A DNA stretch of 64,000 bases from a virus. A model generated the notes under the pieces. The model had not been told where the DNA came from. It saw only the letters and a list, made by a program, of their open reading frames with translations, and did not search any database. Below are positions 42,473 through 50,847 of this stretch, piece after piece. Within the stretch, counting starts at the first letter, position 1, and each line of letters opens with the position of its first letter. Location: IMG/VR virus record IMGVR_UViG_3300005613_000035, positions 17,189 through 81,188 of that record. One strand, written 5' to 3'. The position numbers and the translations under genes were made by a program.

Positions 42473-42898
42473 TTATTTAAGCCTCCAATTTATTGGACTA
42501 TCTGGAGTATAAAAGTTGAAGAGTTGGTGTTTATGGAATCCCCCACTTTTGAAAGGCGTACATAATAAGTCTTTCAAAATAGTTGATATTTCAGGAATCG
42601 TTTCTTTATATGTCTGCTTTCCTACCCTACTATCTGATAATAATAGCCATTCTTCTGGGTCTATGTCTGGTATATCCACAGCTTCAAGTTCGTGTTCCTC
42701 AATTCGGATAAGAGCAAGAGGGAACGCGTAAGTATAGCAGTTCCATTCTTCATCCCACATAGAATTTTCAATTGGACGAGGTGGAATATTCTGTGCCCAA
42801 TCATGAAGAATCTTGACCATTTGGCAGCGCCGAAACTTTGGTTCTCGCATATTATCGTCCCTCACGGTTGCGTCTTTTATATTTTGGTCTTTTATCAT
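42473..42898 (-). CDS. Unknown protein with a borrowed N-terminus
   Basis: 141 residues. The first 11 residues (MIKDQNIKDAT) and the DNA encoding them match the start of the small gene at 52808-52951 over 33 bases with one mismatch; the rest is unrelated (MREPKFRRCQMVKILHDWAQ; WDEEWNCYTYAFPLALI). The true product may start at an internal Met. Codons are GC-richer than in the replication genes. No family recognised. Confidence 0.5.
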   Translation of the reverse strand: MIKDQNIKDATVRDDNMREPKFRRCQMVKILHDWAQNIPPRPIENSMWDEEWNCYTYAFPLALIRIEEHELEAVDIPDIDPEEWLLLSDSRVGKQTYKETIPEISTILKDLLCTPFKSGGFHKHQLFNFYTPDSPINWRLK

Positions 42899-42899
42899 G
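42867..42899 (-). repeat. 33-base repeat shared with 52920-52952
   Basis: The two sites differ at one base in 33 and both cover an ATG and the first codons of a leftward gene. It suggests a recombination junction that placed a copied gene start in front of an unrelated reading frame. Confidence 0.75.
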
Positions 42900-42963
42900 T
42901 TTATGCTATTGCCTTTTAGATTTGTTATATAGATTTAACATTCCGATGTTATGATGGTAGTTC

Positions 42964-43149
42964 TCAATCTTTCCATAAAGCTAAATCCTGGATAATAAAA
43001 TCAATTTGGTCGTCCTTACCACCTTTAATATGGACTTCATCCTCTTCTTGGTTTAATGGGACAATTTCCAAAAAAGCTCCATGCGTCATAAAAACGTTCT
43101 CGATATCTTTTTTTAAATCCTTTTCAAATTGATTTAATTTTTTTGCCAT
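42964..43149 (-). CDS. Small unknown protein
   Basis: 61 residues, acidic at the end and Lys-rich at the start (MAKKLNQFEKDLKKDIENVF). GTTAGGAGGCG upstream supplies the ribosome binding site and is also part of the inverted-repeat element at 43163-43278. First of a run of short, GC-richer genes. No family recognised. Confidence 0.5.
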   Translation of the reverse strand: MAKKLNQFEKDLKKDIENVFMTHGAFLEIVPLNQEEDEVHIKGGKDDQIDFIIQDLALWKD

Positions 43150-43162
43150 ATTTCAACGCCTC

Positions 43163-43278
43163 CTAACGTTTTAAATAAGCGGGTCCACGGTTTTTTCACA
43201 GGGACCGAACCCTGACCGCCCAACCGTAAAACGTCTTGAGACCCGCTTGTGTTCCGCACAAATGCAGCGGCTTGTTAG
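43163..43278 (-). repeat. attC-like long inverted-repeat element
   Basis: Outer boxes CTAAC (43163-43167) and GTTAG (43274-43278) enclose a 9-bp perfect stem (43177-43185/43240-43248), a 6-bp stem (43187-43192/43222-43227) and a 5-bp hairpin (43199-43203/43210-43214). Length (116 bases), nested imperfect palindrome and the - strand ending GCTTATTTAAAACGTTAGG resemble integron attC sites. The box following the stop codon of the 43275 gene reads ACTAAC. No integrase is in the window; a structured RNA is the alternative. Confidence 0.45.
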
Positions 43279-43475
43279 TCATTAAACATAAATAATGACC
43301 CTTCATCATCGTTCCTTGGATCATATTCTTTCCAGTCATTTCGCTTCTGACCTTCTATTGGAACCCTTTCCTTTAAGGGTATTGTATGATTTTTCCAATG
43401 TTTTATTTCTGGAGTGGATTCACGATATATTGCACTCCGAACGTGACAACATTTTACTACGCTTTCAAAATCCAT
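43275..43475 (-). CDS. Small cassette-like protein
   Basis: 66 residues. It has the look of a short phage or cassette protein with an Arg-Glu-Ser N-terminal region and a closing DWKEYDPRNDDEGSLFMFND. The length and the late Asp-Trp recall DUF2829-type proteins (one of which is the anti-Thoeris protein Tad2), but the resemblance is weak. Its stop lies in the attC-like element; AGGAG precedes the start. Confidence 0.5.
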   Translation of the reverse strand: MDFESVVKCCHVRSAIYRESTPEIKHWKNHTIPLKERVPIEGQKRNDWKEYDPRNDDEGSLFMFND

Positions 43476-43505
43476 AATTAATTTCTCCTATGACTAACGT
43501 TTTAA

Positions 43506-43805
43506 TCAGCGGTGCATCGCTATTGCCATACAACCCTCATGGTTGACCTCAGGGCCTTGACCACAGATTTTACACTGGCTTTCCGCATCTGGGGAATTCA
43601 AATATAATTTGGCAAATACCGGACACCATCGTTTCATAACCTCATACGTTTCCGGCGCAAATGTATTATCATCCTCACCATATAACCTTCCAACCAATAT
43701 AAGTATATCAGATTTCAATTCGCGCATTTTGTCCTGACAATCGAAAATATGATCATCCTTTTCGTCATGTGTCTTGCCAACAAAATTCCGATCTTCAAGT
43801 TCCAT
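43506..43805 (-). CDS. Unknown cassette-like protein with Cys pair
   Basis: 99 residues. Helical N-terminal half (CQDKMRELKSDILILVGRLY) and a C-terminal CKICGQGPEVNHEGC, possibly a zinc knuckle. GC-richer codons than the replication genes. The stop codon is followed by TTAAAACGTTAG, which is repeated 340 bases downstream. AGGAGGC precedes the start. No family recognised. Confidence 0.5.
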   Translation of the reverse strand: MELEDRNFVGKTHDEKDDHIFDCQDKMRELKSDILILVGRLYGEDDNTFAPETYEVMKRWCPVFAKLYLNSPDAESQCKICGQGPEVNHEGCMAIAMHR

Positions 43806-43836
43806 TCTAAGCCTCCTAACATGGAATTAACGGGCT

Positions 43837-44193
43837 TTAGTCCTTGTTAAATTCCAATTCGCAATCATTACAGTTCATATAGGTCATCTGGCATAGATCA
43901 GATGTCGAAGGTATAGTTATTGACGACCCATAATCTCTGGGCTTCAATTCATATTGTCCTTGGTCAGGATCGGCGCGATACCCAAATTCTACCTCAGGTA
44001 TCTGCAACTCGGTTACTGTTCCGGCGTCTATGTCCATGCAGTATAATTGTCCGGTGTACTCGTTTGATAACTCATTAAACTTCCAAAGCATAACAGTAGC
44101 GGCCTCCGGTGAACCTACATGCTTCACAAGTGGTTGAAAGTCAATGTCTGATCCCCCTCCGTTTAAAAACATTAGTAGAATGAATATTTTCAC
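43837..44193 (-). CDS. Unknown cassette-like protein
   Basis: 118 residues from GTG 44193 with a clear AAGGAGG upstream. The first residues (MKIFILLMFLNGGG) are hydrophobic but too short for a sure signal peptide. The rest is acidic and beta-rich with a late CNDCELEF. The stop lies inside an inverted repeat (GGAATT...AATTCC). GC-rich relative to surroundings. Function unknown. Confidence 0.5.
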   Translation of the reverse strand: MKIFILLMFLNGGGSDIDFQPLVKHVGSPEAATVMLWKFNELSNEYTGQLYCMDIDAGTVTELQIPEVEFGYRADPDQGQYELKPRDYGSSITIPSTSDLCQMTYMNCNDCELEFNKD

Positions 44194-44271
44194 TTTTTAC
44201 CTCCTTATTTTATCCATTTTATAAACCAACCATAAATAACAGCTTGTCGTTCCATATAACATCTCTACCAC

Positions 44272-44712
44272 TCATCCCGAAGTATCTCGATATTCCAATG
44301 TACCTCCAGTTATCGGTATTATCATCCTCTTCCAAAACTCTGCCCACCTTCCAGAATTAAACCAGACTTGTTCTACTCCTAACTTATTAGGCAATCCAAG
44401 AGTGAATGCACCCATACCATCAAATTCTTCTAAAAAGCTTTCCTTTGTAAATCTATTAAGTGGACAAAGAAAATTTAAGCAACTTTTTGCACGGTCACAA
44501 ACTCCAGATTTTGGTGCTACATTTATAGTAACCACCATAAGCATATTCTTATAATCCTTTGGGGTTACGCCAAAAATTAATTCACTGTAACTACAAATTC
44601 CATAATAAAATTTGGAATATACGGTTTCAGGCTTGAATATGCACTGGCCATTAACCCATGTAACACTGGCAGAAATTGAATCTGGTAATATTATATTTTT
44701 TTCATGTGCCAT
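44272..44712 (-). CDS. Unknown protein
   Basis: 146 residues, beta-rich with six Cys (including VCDRAKSCLNFLC). The sequence runs through ILPDSISASVTWVNG and MLMVVTINVAPKSG, without a signal peptide. Its start overlaps the stop of a small upstream gene by 11 bases. No family recognised. Confidence 0.5.
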   Translation of the reverse strand: MAHEKNIILPDSISASVTWVNGQCIFKPETVYSKFYYGICSYSELIFGVTPKDYKNMLMVVTINVAPKSGVCDRAKSCLNFLCPLNRFTKESFLEEFDGMGAFTLGLPNKLGVEQVWFNSGRWAEFWKRMIIPITGGTLEYRDTSG

Positions 44713-44848
44713 TTATAACTCCCTTTTTATCTTCTTTAATAACGATCTTCATACTACCTTTTATATACCAAAGTTTTATAGACAGTTCTGTATCTCCCTC
44801 TCCAAAAAATTTAATGTAATCTGATGATAAACACACAGTTTTATTCAT
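44702..44848 (-). CDS. Small unknown protein
   Basis: 48 residues from ATG 44848 to TGA 44702, overlapping the next gene. Sequence: MNKTVCLSSDYIKFFGEGD then a short beta-like region and KIVIKEDKKGVIN. The AAGGATC site is 12 bases upstream, further than usual. Kept because it fills the gap and overlaps its neighbour. Confidence 0.4.
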   Translation of the reverse strand: MNKTVCLSSDYIKFFGEGDTELSIKLWYIKGSMKIVIKEDKKGVINGT

Positions 44849-44886
44849 TAGCAACTATCTGATCCTTTGTATTGAAACATATTGTT

Positions 44887-46779
44887 TTAATTCCTATTGG
44901 CTATCCTTGATACACCATCTTCCATACTAACTTCTATAACATTTGAAAATGAGTCTGCTATACCTAAATCATGTGATATAACAAATATAGTATCTAACTC
45001 ATTAGCTTTATTTTTTAGTAGCCGTATCACATCCTGTTTTCCATTTTCATCAAGGCTGAGTTCAAGAATTTCGTCAAGGAAGAGAAAGCTAAAACGACCT
45101 AATAAAGAATTGAAAGCAATCTTATCAGCAATTGCAACTCTTTGTCTTTGGCCTCCTGAAAATGACCAATAATCCGTTATTGTTTTATCAGGGCTGAATA
45201 CTTTGTAGCTCACCTTTTCTCTTACATCCCCAGATTTTGTTTGTGCTTGGGAATCTATACTTACACATAAGTTATCAGATATACTACTTAATATAGAATT
45301 GGTAGCTATTTCAACACTCTCTAAAAAAGTTTCAGCCCTCATATTTGGAATCCCAGATTTACCAAAAGCTATTTTAAAGAATTTGTAGTACTTCAAATCT
45401 TCATATAATTCTTTCAACTCTTTCTTCAAGACATCCAACTCTAATTTCTTACTATCTTTTGCTTTATGTTTATCATTTATTAACTTAATGTATGGATTTT
45501 CTTCGCTTTTTATTTCTTTTATTCTATTCAAGCACTCCTGTATTTTTTCCTCCTTAACTTCAATTTTATATTCAATTTGTTTTATAGAGCTGACTACATT
45601 AGTTATTATATCTTGCTTGCTTTTAATACGTTTCTCTTCCTCCCTAATAGACTCTTTAAAATCCATATTACAATATTGAATTGCATCTATACTGTCCAGC
45701 TCGTGAGACAACTCCTCACATGTATACCAGAGTTTGTCATATTCCCCCTCTGCTTTTTTCAGAATAGTATTATATTGCTGACATGTATCTCTACTGTTTT
45801 CTTCCAACTTATCACAGAATACATGAAGCACAGGACATGTATAATTGCTTATAGTGTCTAAGTCTTCCTTTATTCTATCTATTTCAGATGATATTCTTGA
45901 CATTTTAATCTTTATATCAGTTATTTCTTTATTATATTCTTTGTGTTTATCTGAATCATATGGCTTTATTAAACCTTGTAACTTAGCTATGTTATCATTA
46001 ATACTATTAATATCTTTTTTAGCTTGCTTTTTATTCGCAACAAGCTTATTTATAATATGTGTAAAATCTTCAGTCTCTATTTCTTTAATTTCTTTATTTA
46101 TATTTTCAATCTTCAGCTTGTTATTTGCAATCCATTCTTTCTTATTATTCTCCAACTCTAATGTCTCATCTACAATATCTTTAATGAACTCTTTTATATA
46201 TTCTATCTTTATATTAATGTCATGTATATTAGTATTAGTTTCTTCTATCTTATTCTTTGCTGCTGTATAGTATGTGTGATACTTATGTAAGTCTAATGCA
46301 TCATATATAATTTTCTTGCGGTCACTTTCCTTAGCTTCGGGAAATGAAGGAGAACTCTGTGAAAAGATGGTGCTGATACCTAATATATCTTTGTTAATTC
46401 CAAAATATTTATTTATATTCTTTTGAGTTTCCCGACGATCTGATTCTGTATGTGCTTCTTCATTATTATTTATAGAAAATATAGTTTTATTTCCATATGT
46501 CTTATGTTCCCGATACTTTAATATTTTAATTTCATTATCACCATGTTGAAATACACAACCAAGCTCACAGTTTCCTTCTTTATTGAACGAAAATTCTCCC
46601 AGATCGTTTAATTCGGATGTAGTGTCTGTAAGTAAGTATTCAATAGCGAGTCGAATGGTTGTCTTCCCAAACCCATTTTTGGCAGCTATAAGTACCAAAC
46701 CCAAAGTATCTATATCTTTTAGATGAAAGTCTTTGTAAGACCTGAAATTTTTGAACCACAACTCTTTTAGAACAAACAT
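44887..46779 (-). CDS. Rad50/SbcC-like recombination ATPase (T4 gp46-like)
   Basis: 630 residues. N-terminus LWFKNFRSYKDFHL and Walker A AAKNGFGKTT (about 32-41); long coiled coils either side of a central TCPVLHVFCDK zinc-hook-like turn (a CxxxxxxC rather than the usual CxxC); C-terminal ABC signature SFSGGQRQRVAIADK, Walker B FLFLDEILE and switch His in VISHD. With the Mre11-like gene 550 bases away it forms the DNA end-processing complex that feeds recombination-dependent replication, as gp46/gp47 do in T4. Confidence 0.88.
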   Translation of the reverse strand: MFVLKELWFKNFRSYKDFHLKDIDTLGLVLIAAKNGFGKTTIRLAIEYLLTDTTSELNDLGEFSFNKEGNCELGCVFQHGDNEIKILKYREHKTYGNKTIFSINNNEEAHTESDRRETQKNINKYFGINKDILGISTIFSQSSPSFPEAKESDRKKIIYDALDLHKYHTYYTAAKNKIEETNTNIHDINIKIEYIKEFIKDIVDETLELENNKKEWIANNKLKIENINKEIKEIETEDFTHIINKLVANKKQAKKDINSINDNIAKLQGLIKPYDSDKHKEYNKEITDIKIKMSRISSEIDRIKEDLDTISNYTCPVLHVFCDKLEENSRDTCQQYNTILKKAEGEYDKLWYTCEELSHELDSIDAIQYCNMDFKESIREEEKRIKSKQDIITNVVSSIKQIEYKIEVKEEKIQECLNRIKEIKSEENPYIKLINDKHKAKDSKKLELDVLKKELKELYEDLKYYKFFKIAFGKSGIPNMRAETFLESVEIATNSILSSISDNLCVSIDSQAQTKSGDVREKVSYKVFSPDKTITDYWSFSGGQRQRVAIADKIAFNSLLGRFSFLFLDEILELSLDENGKQDVIRLLKNKANELDTIFVISHDLGIADSFSNVIEVSMEDGVSRIANRN

Positions 46780-46782
46780 TAT

Positions 46783-47298
46783 TTAATCCTTTCTCTTTAA
46801 AAAATTTACACCTTCTGCTTTACTATCCTTTTCTAAATATTCACCAAGCTTTTTAAAGTAGTCACCGCAAAAACACTTTAAATAAGAAGCCCATTCTGGG
46901 TCTTCACAGGCTTTAGCTTCAGCTAACTCTTTAACCTCATCACTTAAGTCCTTACAATAACGCCTTAAATAATAAGCCCCCTTTGAAGATTCACAGGCTT
47001 TAGCCTCAGCTAACTCTTTAACTTTAGTACTTAAGCTCTTACAATGTTTCCTTAAATAATAAGCATATTCTGGATCTTCGCAGGCTTTAGCCTCAGCTAA
47101 GGATTTAGTTTTAACACTTAAGCTCCTACAATATCTCCTTAAATAATAAGCCCATTCTGGTACTACCAGATAAAATACCTCAGATAAAGGTGTACCATCG
47201 TATATGTCAGCTAACTTGTTTAACCCTCTATAACAACCATACCTACACCAATTATAGGGATTCTCTTCAAATATACGCTTCATTTCTCCAACTTTCAT
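46783..47298 (-). CDS. 29-residue alpha-repeat protein (paralogue of 63.2-kb gene)
   Basis: 171 residues. After an N-terminal 48-residue region come three copies of a 29-residue unit, PEWAYYLRRYCKDLSDEVKE then LAEAKACED, and a diverged fourth. The Trp-Ala-Tyr and Leu-Ala-Glu-Ala-Lys pattern is that of short alpha-hairpins stacking as a solenoid, similar to repeats widespread in large phages. A full-length paralogue is encoded at 63157-63603 directly before the DNA polymerase gene; this one lies between the gp46- and gp47-like genes. Function unknown; a protein-binding scaffold is likely. Confidence 0.65.
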   Translation of the reverse strand: MKVGEMKRIFEENPYNWCRYGCYRGLNKLADIYDGTPLSEVFYLVVPEWAYYLRRYCRSLSVKTKSLAEAKACEDPEYAYYLRKHCKSLSTKVKELAEAKACESSKGAYYLRRYCKDLSDEVKELAEAKACEDPEWASYLKCFCGDYFKKLGEYLEKDSKAEGVNFLKRKD

Positions 47299-47325
47299 GC
47301 TACACTTCCTTCAATCTTCTGTTAA

Positions 47326-48300
47326 TTAAATTTTAATTAATTGTGCTCCTATTTCTTCAAGCTTTTCTTTATCAAGTTCAGTATCTGCTATACTTATATA
47401 CTCTGATATTTCATCTGTCACACTCATACTACCTTGTATTCTATTCTTTTTCTTTGTTGCTCTTATGATATTTGGAAACACGTTATACTTTTTAAATATT
47501 GGGTTACTAAGTTCGTTAGGTTCTATATCTATTCTATAAAAGTTATAATCGTCCTTTTCAATTGTAGATAATATTTTACTTGAGAATCCAGGTGCTATAA
47601 TAAAGTTTGGAGACTTACATTCTATCTTTGAAACACTACCATTATTATAATGATAAAAGTAGGTGTGGTGCGTCTCTCCAAATGCCTTCCTCATACATGA
47701 CCCCATGTTTATTATATTACCCAACTCTTGTGATTTATGTATGTGCCCATTGAAAACAACATCCCAATCCTTAAATATTTGCTTATCATATTTTTTGTAT
47801 TTATTATATTCACTTCCCAAATATTCTAATCCATATATATCTTCATGTATGAATAATACAGTATGCTTAAATCCATCAGGTACTCCAATGTTATCTGCTA
47901 TTTTAGAATATGGTATAATTCTTATAAGTGTAGTATTAAACACAACATCAGTGGGTTCCGTAACTACAGTTACAATATCCGAAAATGGCTTTAAAGAACT
48001 ACTTATTTCAGAATGGAAGTCGTGGTTTCCTGTATTAAAATATATTTCAAAGCCATCATTACTTAAATTTCTAAATGTACTCCAGACTGAATTGTATAAG
48101 TCTTGTGGTATTCTGTTCTTAATATCAAATAAGTCACCACCATGAAATACTTTCAATACATTGTTTTCTGCCGCATAACTAAATATCTGGCTCACTATAT
48201 CAAGCTGGCATTTAGTCCACGAACTTATACCATTAGGTAATGTATAAGATTTGTTTATATTCTTATCAAAATGAATGTCTGAAAATGCTATAAATTCCAT
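47326..48300 (-). CDS. Mre11/SbcD-like nuclease (T4 gp47-like)
   Basis: 324 residues. Calcineurin-type phosphoesterase motifs in order: FSDIHFDKN (Asp-x-His), FHGGDLFD (GD), YFNTGNHDFH (GNHD), VLFIHED (His), VFNGHIHKSQ (GHxH). All five metal-site motifs are intact. Mre11-like nucleases trim DNA ends together with the Rad50-like partner encoded just downstream. The C-terminal third is the capping or partner-binding domain. Confidence 0.9.
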   Translation of the reverse strand: MEFIAFSDIHFDKNINKSYTLPNGISSWTKCQLDIVSQIFSYAAENNVLKVFHGGDLFDIKNRIPQDLYNSVWSTFRNLSNDGFEIYFNTGNHDFHSEISSSLKPFSDIVTVVTEPTDVVFNTTLIRIIPYSKIADNIGVPDGFKHTVLFIHEDIYGLEYLGSEYNKYKKYDKQIFKDWDVVFNGHIHKSQELGNIINMGSCMRKAFGETHHTYFYHYNNGSVSKIECKSPNFIIAPGFSSKILSTIEKDDYNFYRIDIEPNELSNPIFKKYNVFPNIIRATKKKNRIQGSMSVTDEISEYISIADTELDKEKLEEIGAQLIKI

Positions 48301-48324
48301 ACTTTATTCCTTTTAAATTTTAAA

Positions 48325-48690
48325 TCAACTGCGTAAGGATTCTCCAGCTCTCTTAGTACACTCTGGGCAACACTTCTTATTAATTTCACAGTCAGTACAA
48401 GGGCTTACCGCTTTGGCCTTCATTTCTAACACACCAACACTATCAAATTCATCAGAATACGGCCACTCTTCATCATCCCCATAATTTTTCTTTTCGTCGG
48501 TTATTCTGTAGCTTGTTGCGTGGGTAATTTTGGCGATAAAACATTGTCCGCATTTCGCTTCTTCGGAATAACCATCTTCTTCTGCATATTCATTGCAGCA
48601 TTCAAGCAGCCATTCTTCAGCTTCTTTGAATGTTGTAAAAATTTCAATCTTGTGGTTTTCAGCTTCATATGCGATGTAATTGTAATTCAT
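48325..48690 (-). CDS. Unknown Cys-rich cassette-like protein
   Basis: 121 residues from ATG 48690, chosen because GGAGGATG lies 8 bases upstream of it; the frame extends upstream to 48717. Starts MNYNYIAYEAENHKIEIFTT and ends with CTDCEINKKCCPEC, probably zinc-binding. A degraded copy of its DEFDSVGVLEMKAK segment occurs at 59.2 kb. GC-rich relative to the core genes. Confidence 0.55.
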   Translation of the reverse strand: MNYNYIAYEAENHKIEIFTTFKEAEEWLLECCNEYAEEDGYSEEAKCGQCFIAKITHATSYRITDEKKNYGDDEEWPYSDEFDSVGVLEMKAKAVSPCTDCEINKKCCPECTKRAGESLRS

Positions 48691-48739
48691 TTTTTCATCC
48701 TCCAATTGTTTGACCATGTTGTTAATATTCAGCGGTCTC

Positions 48740-48940
48740 CTAAATCCGTATGTGTGTGGCTACCAAGCATTGCTTTGGCTGCTCGGAATCACCATCATTA
48801 AAAAGTGAATTGATATGTTTTCTGCCTATACTCGTTGCCAAATCATGAGCTTCGTCTTTGTCTTTATTACGATAATGAATCGTTACAGACGGATAATCTC
48901 CTACATAATAATCCGGTCTTTCCTCTAAATATATTCTCAT
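48740..48940 (-). CDS. Small unknown protein
   Basis: 66 residues. MRIYLEERPDYYVGDYPSVT is beta-like, followed by a helix (EAHDLATSIGRKHINSLF). AAGGAGG lies upstream. The upstream gap holds the structured element 48962-49081. No family recognised. Confidence 0.5.
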   Translation of the reverse strand: MRIYLEERPDYYVGDYPSVTIHYRNKDKDEAHDLATSIGRKHINSLFNDGDSEQPKQCLVATHIRI

Positions 48941-48961
48941 TATGAAACCTCCTTAATGAAA

Positions 48962-49081
48962 TATGGGGCGCGACATTCCGAGCGATACCTTTCGGCCCTG
49001 CGATGGGTGTCAATATCTGCGTAGTTTCATCCGTTGATGCCTGTACGCAAATACTCAGCCGCTTACCAGCTTGGCCCCATA
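48962..49081. repeat. GC-rich inverted-repeat element, possible RNA or recombination site
   Basis: An 8-bp perfect stem (48962-48969/49074-49081) encloses a 5-bp hairpin (48978-48982/49091-... not needed; arms CCGAG at 48978-48982 and TTCGG at 48991-48995) and a longer one: TGCGTA 49018-49023 with TACGCA 49044-49049, topped by CATC/GATG around CGTT. It fills a gene-free gap between two GC-rich small genes. Size and nesting resemble the element at 43163-43278. Confidence 0.4.
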
Positions 49082-49095
49082 CGATTTAAATTTTT

Positions 49096-49377
49096 TCAAC
49101 TTCGCGCTTTTTTGTCATTTTCGCTTTTTTTACCCGTAATATCTACGACCCCATCCATTATATTGCAGGTAAAGTGATATCCTTTTAGCTCAGGATAGAA
49201 ATCATAAAGATGCTCAAAAAACATTTTTCTGGTATCCCTTATTGTTTCACCGGCAACATCAATAATCGCCTCAGCATTTTTTCTCTTATCTACAATTTGA
49301 GCCAAAAACATGTGTTCATGTTTTGTTAGAATGATTTTTTCTGGCAGTTTTTCTTCCTCACTTTTTTTCTCTGTCAT
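49096..49377 (-). CDS. Unknown small charged protein
   Basis: 93 residues. Lys/Glu-rich start (TEKKSEEEKLPEK), a helical middle (KHEHMFLAQIVDKRKNAEAI; RKMFFEHLYDFYPEL) and a basic end. It lies just after the methyltransferase gene with an AAAGGAGA site. Could be an accessory to it, but nothing in the sequence shows this. Confidence 0.5.
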   Translation of the reverse strand: MTEKKSEEEKLPEKIILTKHEHMFLAQIVDKRKNAEAIIDVAGETIRDTRKMFFEHLYDFYPELKGYHFTCNIMDGVVDITGKKSENDKKARS

Positions 49378-49392
49378 TTTTTTCTCCTTTTT

Positions 49393-50847
49393 TTACCATA
49401 ATTTTCTTTGTTTGGTTTCTTTCTCAATTCTCGGTATTCCAATGTCGTCAATATATTCTTTCGACAACTCAATCATTACAAATTTCCGACCTAATTTATG
49501 CGCTACGATTGCCGTTGTCATCGCGCCCCCAAAGGGATCAAGTATGGTGCATGGTGTTTTGTCGGCTTTGCATTTGCAAGTGGGTTGCCAGCTGGTTGTT
49601 TTGATTGTTGGAGGCTTCCATCCCGTACTATCAACTTTTGTTGTGCAATTGTTTGGAACATGGCATTTTTCTCTTTTTTTATAATTTGCTTTATAATCCA
49701 CAACTCGCTCAAAGGGCGCGCCACACTCAACACAACAACCCCGCTCGCTGGTTCCGGCAAGGATCGCAACCTCTGGAATGCGGGGTGGAAATACAGCATA
49801 ATGTGCCTTTGCAAATCCTTTCGGATTAATGTCAAGTCCCACAAGCTCATCACCGGCAAATATCGCACCAAAAGGCGGTTCTAAGGATTCAAAGAATAGG
49901 TCTGTGTTGCGGAAGTTGCGGGAACTAACATCACTAGTTGGACAATATTTTCGCCAATCTTTATATGAGCCCTGTTTTTTAAGTCTTTCATTACAAGAAT
50001 ATTCCTGCAAATCTTTGTCTTTCCATCCGACATTAGCTATTCTTTGAGGTTTTTTCCGAATTGCCTCCATATCAAAATAATATTTCTGACTTTTCGTAAG
50101 CAGAAAAACATACTCCAAAGCGGAGGCTGGGCGATCCTTTGCACTGGACGGCATGGCAGACCTCTTAATCCACGGCATTGCAGACCGCAACCACCAACCG
50201 TTGGCCTGAAGAGCAAGAGCGAGCCTCCACGGCATGCCGCATAGATCTTTGGGTTTGAAGCCTGAAATAGCAGTATTTGCTGCCCTCTTTCCTGCCCATC
50301 CAGTTAAACCACCACCATTATAGCCAGCTTCTTTATTATCTTTAATGATTTTATTCGCTTCTTTTTCGGTTGAATGTTTCCCGCCAGACTGAGCATAACT
50401 ATCACCTATATTAATCCAACAACTTCCATCCTTCCGAAGCACCCTCCGCACTTCCCGGAATATTTCAACCATGTGCTGAATATACAAATCAATTGTCGGT
50501 TCGAGTCCAAGGCACCCCTTCCAGGCTCCGCAGATTTGGCAGAAATTAGACTCTATAGGTTTCCCGGATCTTAAAGAAGTTCCTTGTTGATTTATGTTCC
50601 CAGTATTTGGCATATTATCAGGTTTGTTTGGATGTTTTGTTGCTTGATAATGAATTTTCCAAACATGCTCACAAACGTCCGGCGGCTCAGAATCCCAAAT
50701 TGTGGATGGTAAATTATAGTTTCGGAGGCCCCAATATGGAGGCGAGGTCACAACACAATGAACACTTGCATCCGGCATCTTCCTTAAAACGTCAAGTACA
50801 TGGCCTTGATATATTTTGTTGTTGTCTTGTTTCCAGTACGGTTTCAT
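49393..50847 (-). CDS. DNA methyltransferase (beta-class, TSPPY type)
   Basis: 484 residues. Catalytic motif VTSPPYWGLRNY near the start follows MPDASVHCVV, and the SAM-binding DPFGGAMTTAIVAHKLGRKFV is near the end: the order catalytic-then-SAM defines the beta class. TSPPY is most often seen in N4-cytosine enzymes, but N6-adenine cannot be excluded. A central insertion holds a Cys-rich CCVECGAPFE...CKCKADKTPC cluster, probably zinc-binding. Codons are clearly GC-richer than the core replication genes, a sign of transfer. It may protect the phage DNA from restriction. Starts by overlapping the RecA-like stop (ATGA). Confidence 0.85.
   Translation of the reverse strand: MKPYWKQDNNKIYQGHVLDVLRKMPDASVHCVVTSPPYWGLRNYNLPSTIWDSEPPDVCEHVWKIHYQATKHPNKPDNMPNTGNINQQGTSLRSGKPIESNFCQICGAWKGCLGLEPTIDLYIQHMVEIFREVRRVLRKDGSCWINIGDSYAQSGGKHSTEKEANKIIKDNKEAGYNGGGLTGWAGKRAANTAISGFKPKDLCGMPWRLALALQANGWWLRSAMPWIKRSAMPSSAKDRPASALEYVFLLTKSQKYYFDMEAIRKKPQRIANVGWKDKDLQEYSCNERLKKQGSYKDWRKYCPTSDVSSRNFRNTDLFFESLEPPFGAIFAGDELVGLDINPKGFAKAHYAVFPPRIPEVAILAGTSERGCCVECGAPFERVVDYKANYKKREKCHVPNNCTTKVDSTGWKPPTIKTTSWQPTCKCKADKTPCTILDPFGGAMTTAIVAHKLGRKFVMIELSKEYIDDIGIPRIEKETKQRKLW

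Noticed and set aside
43199-43214. tRNA T-arm-like sequence (CAGGG...CCCTG with a TTCG-type loop on the - strand)
   Set aside because: It lies in the middle of the longer inverted repeat with no acceptor, anticodon or D arm in the right places.
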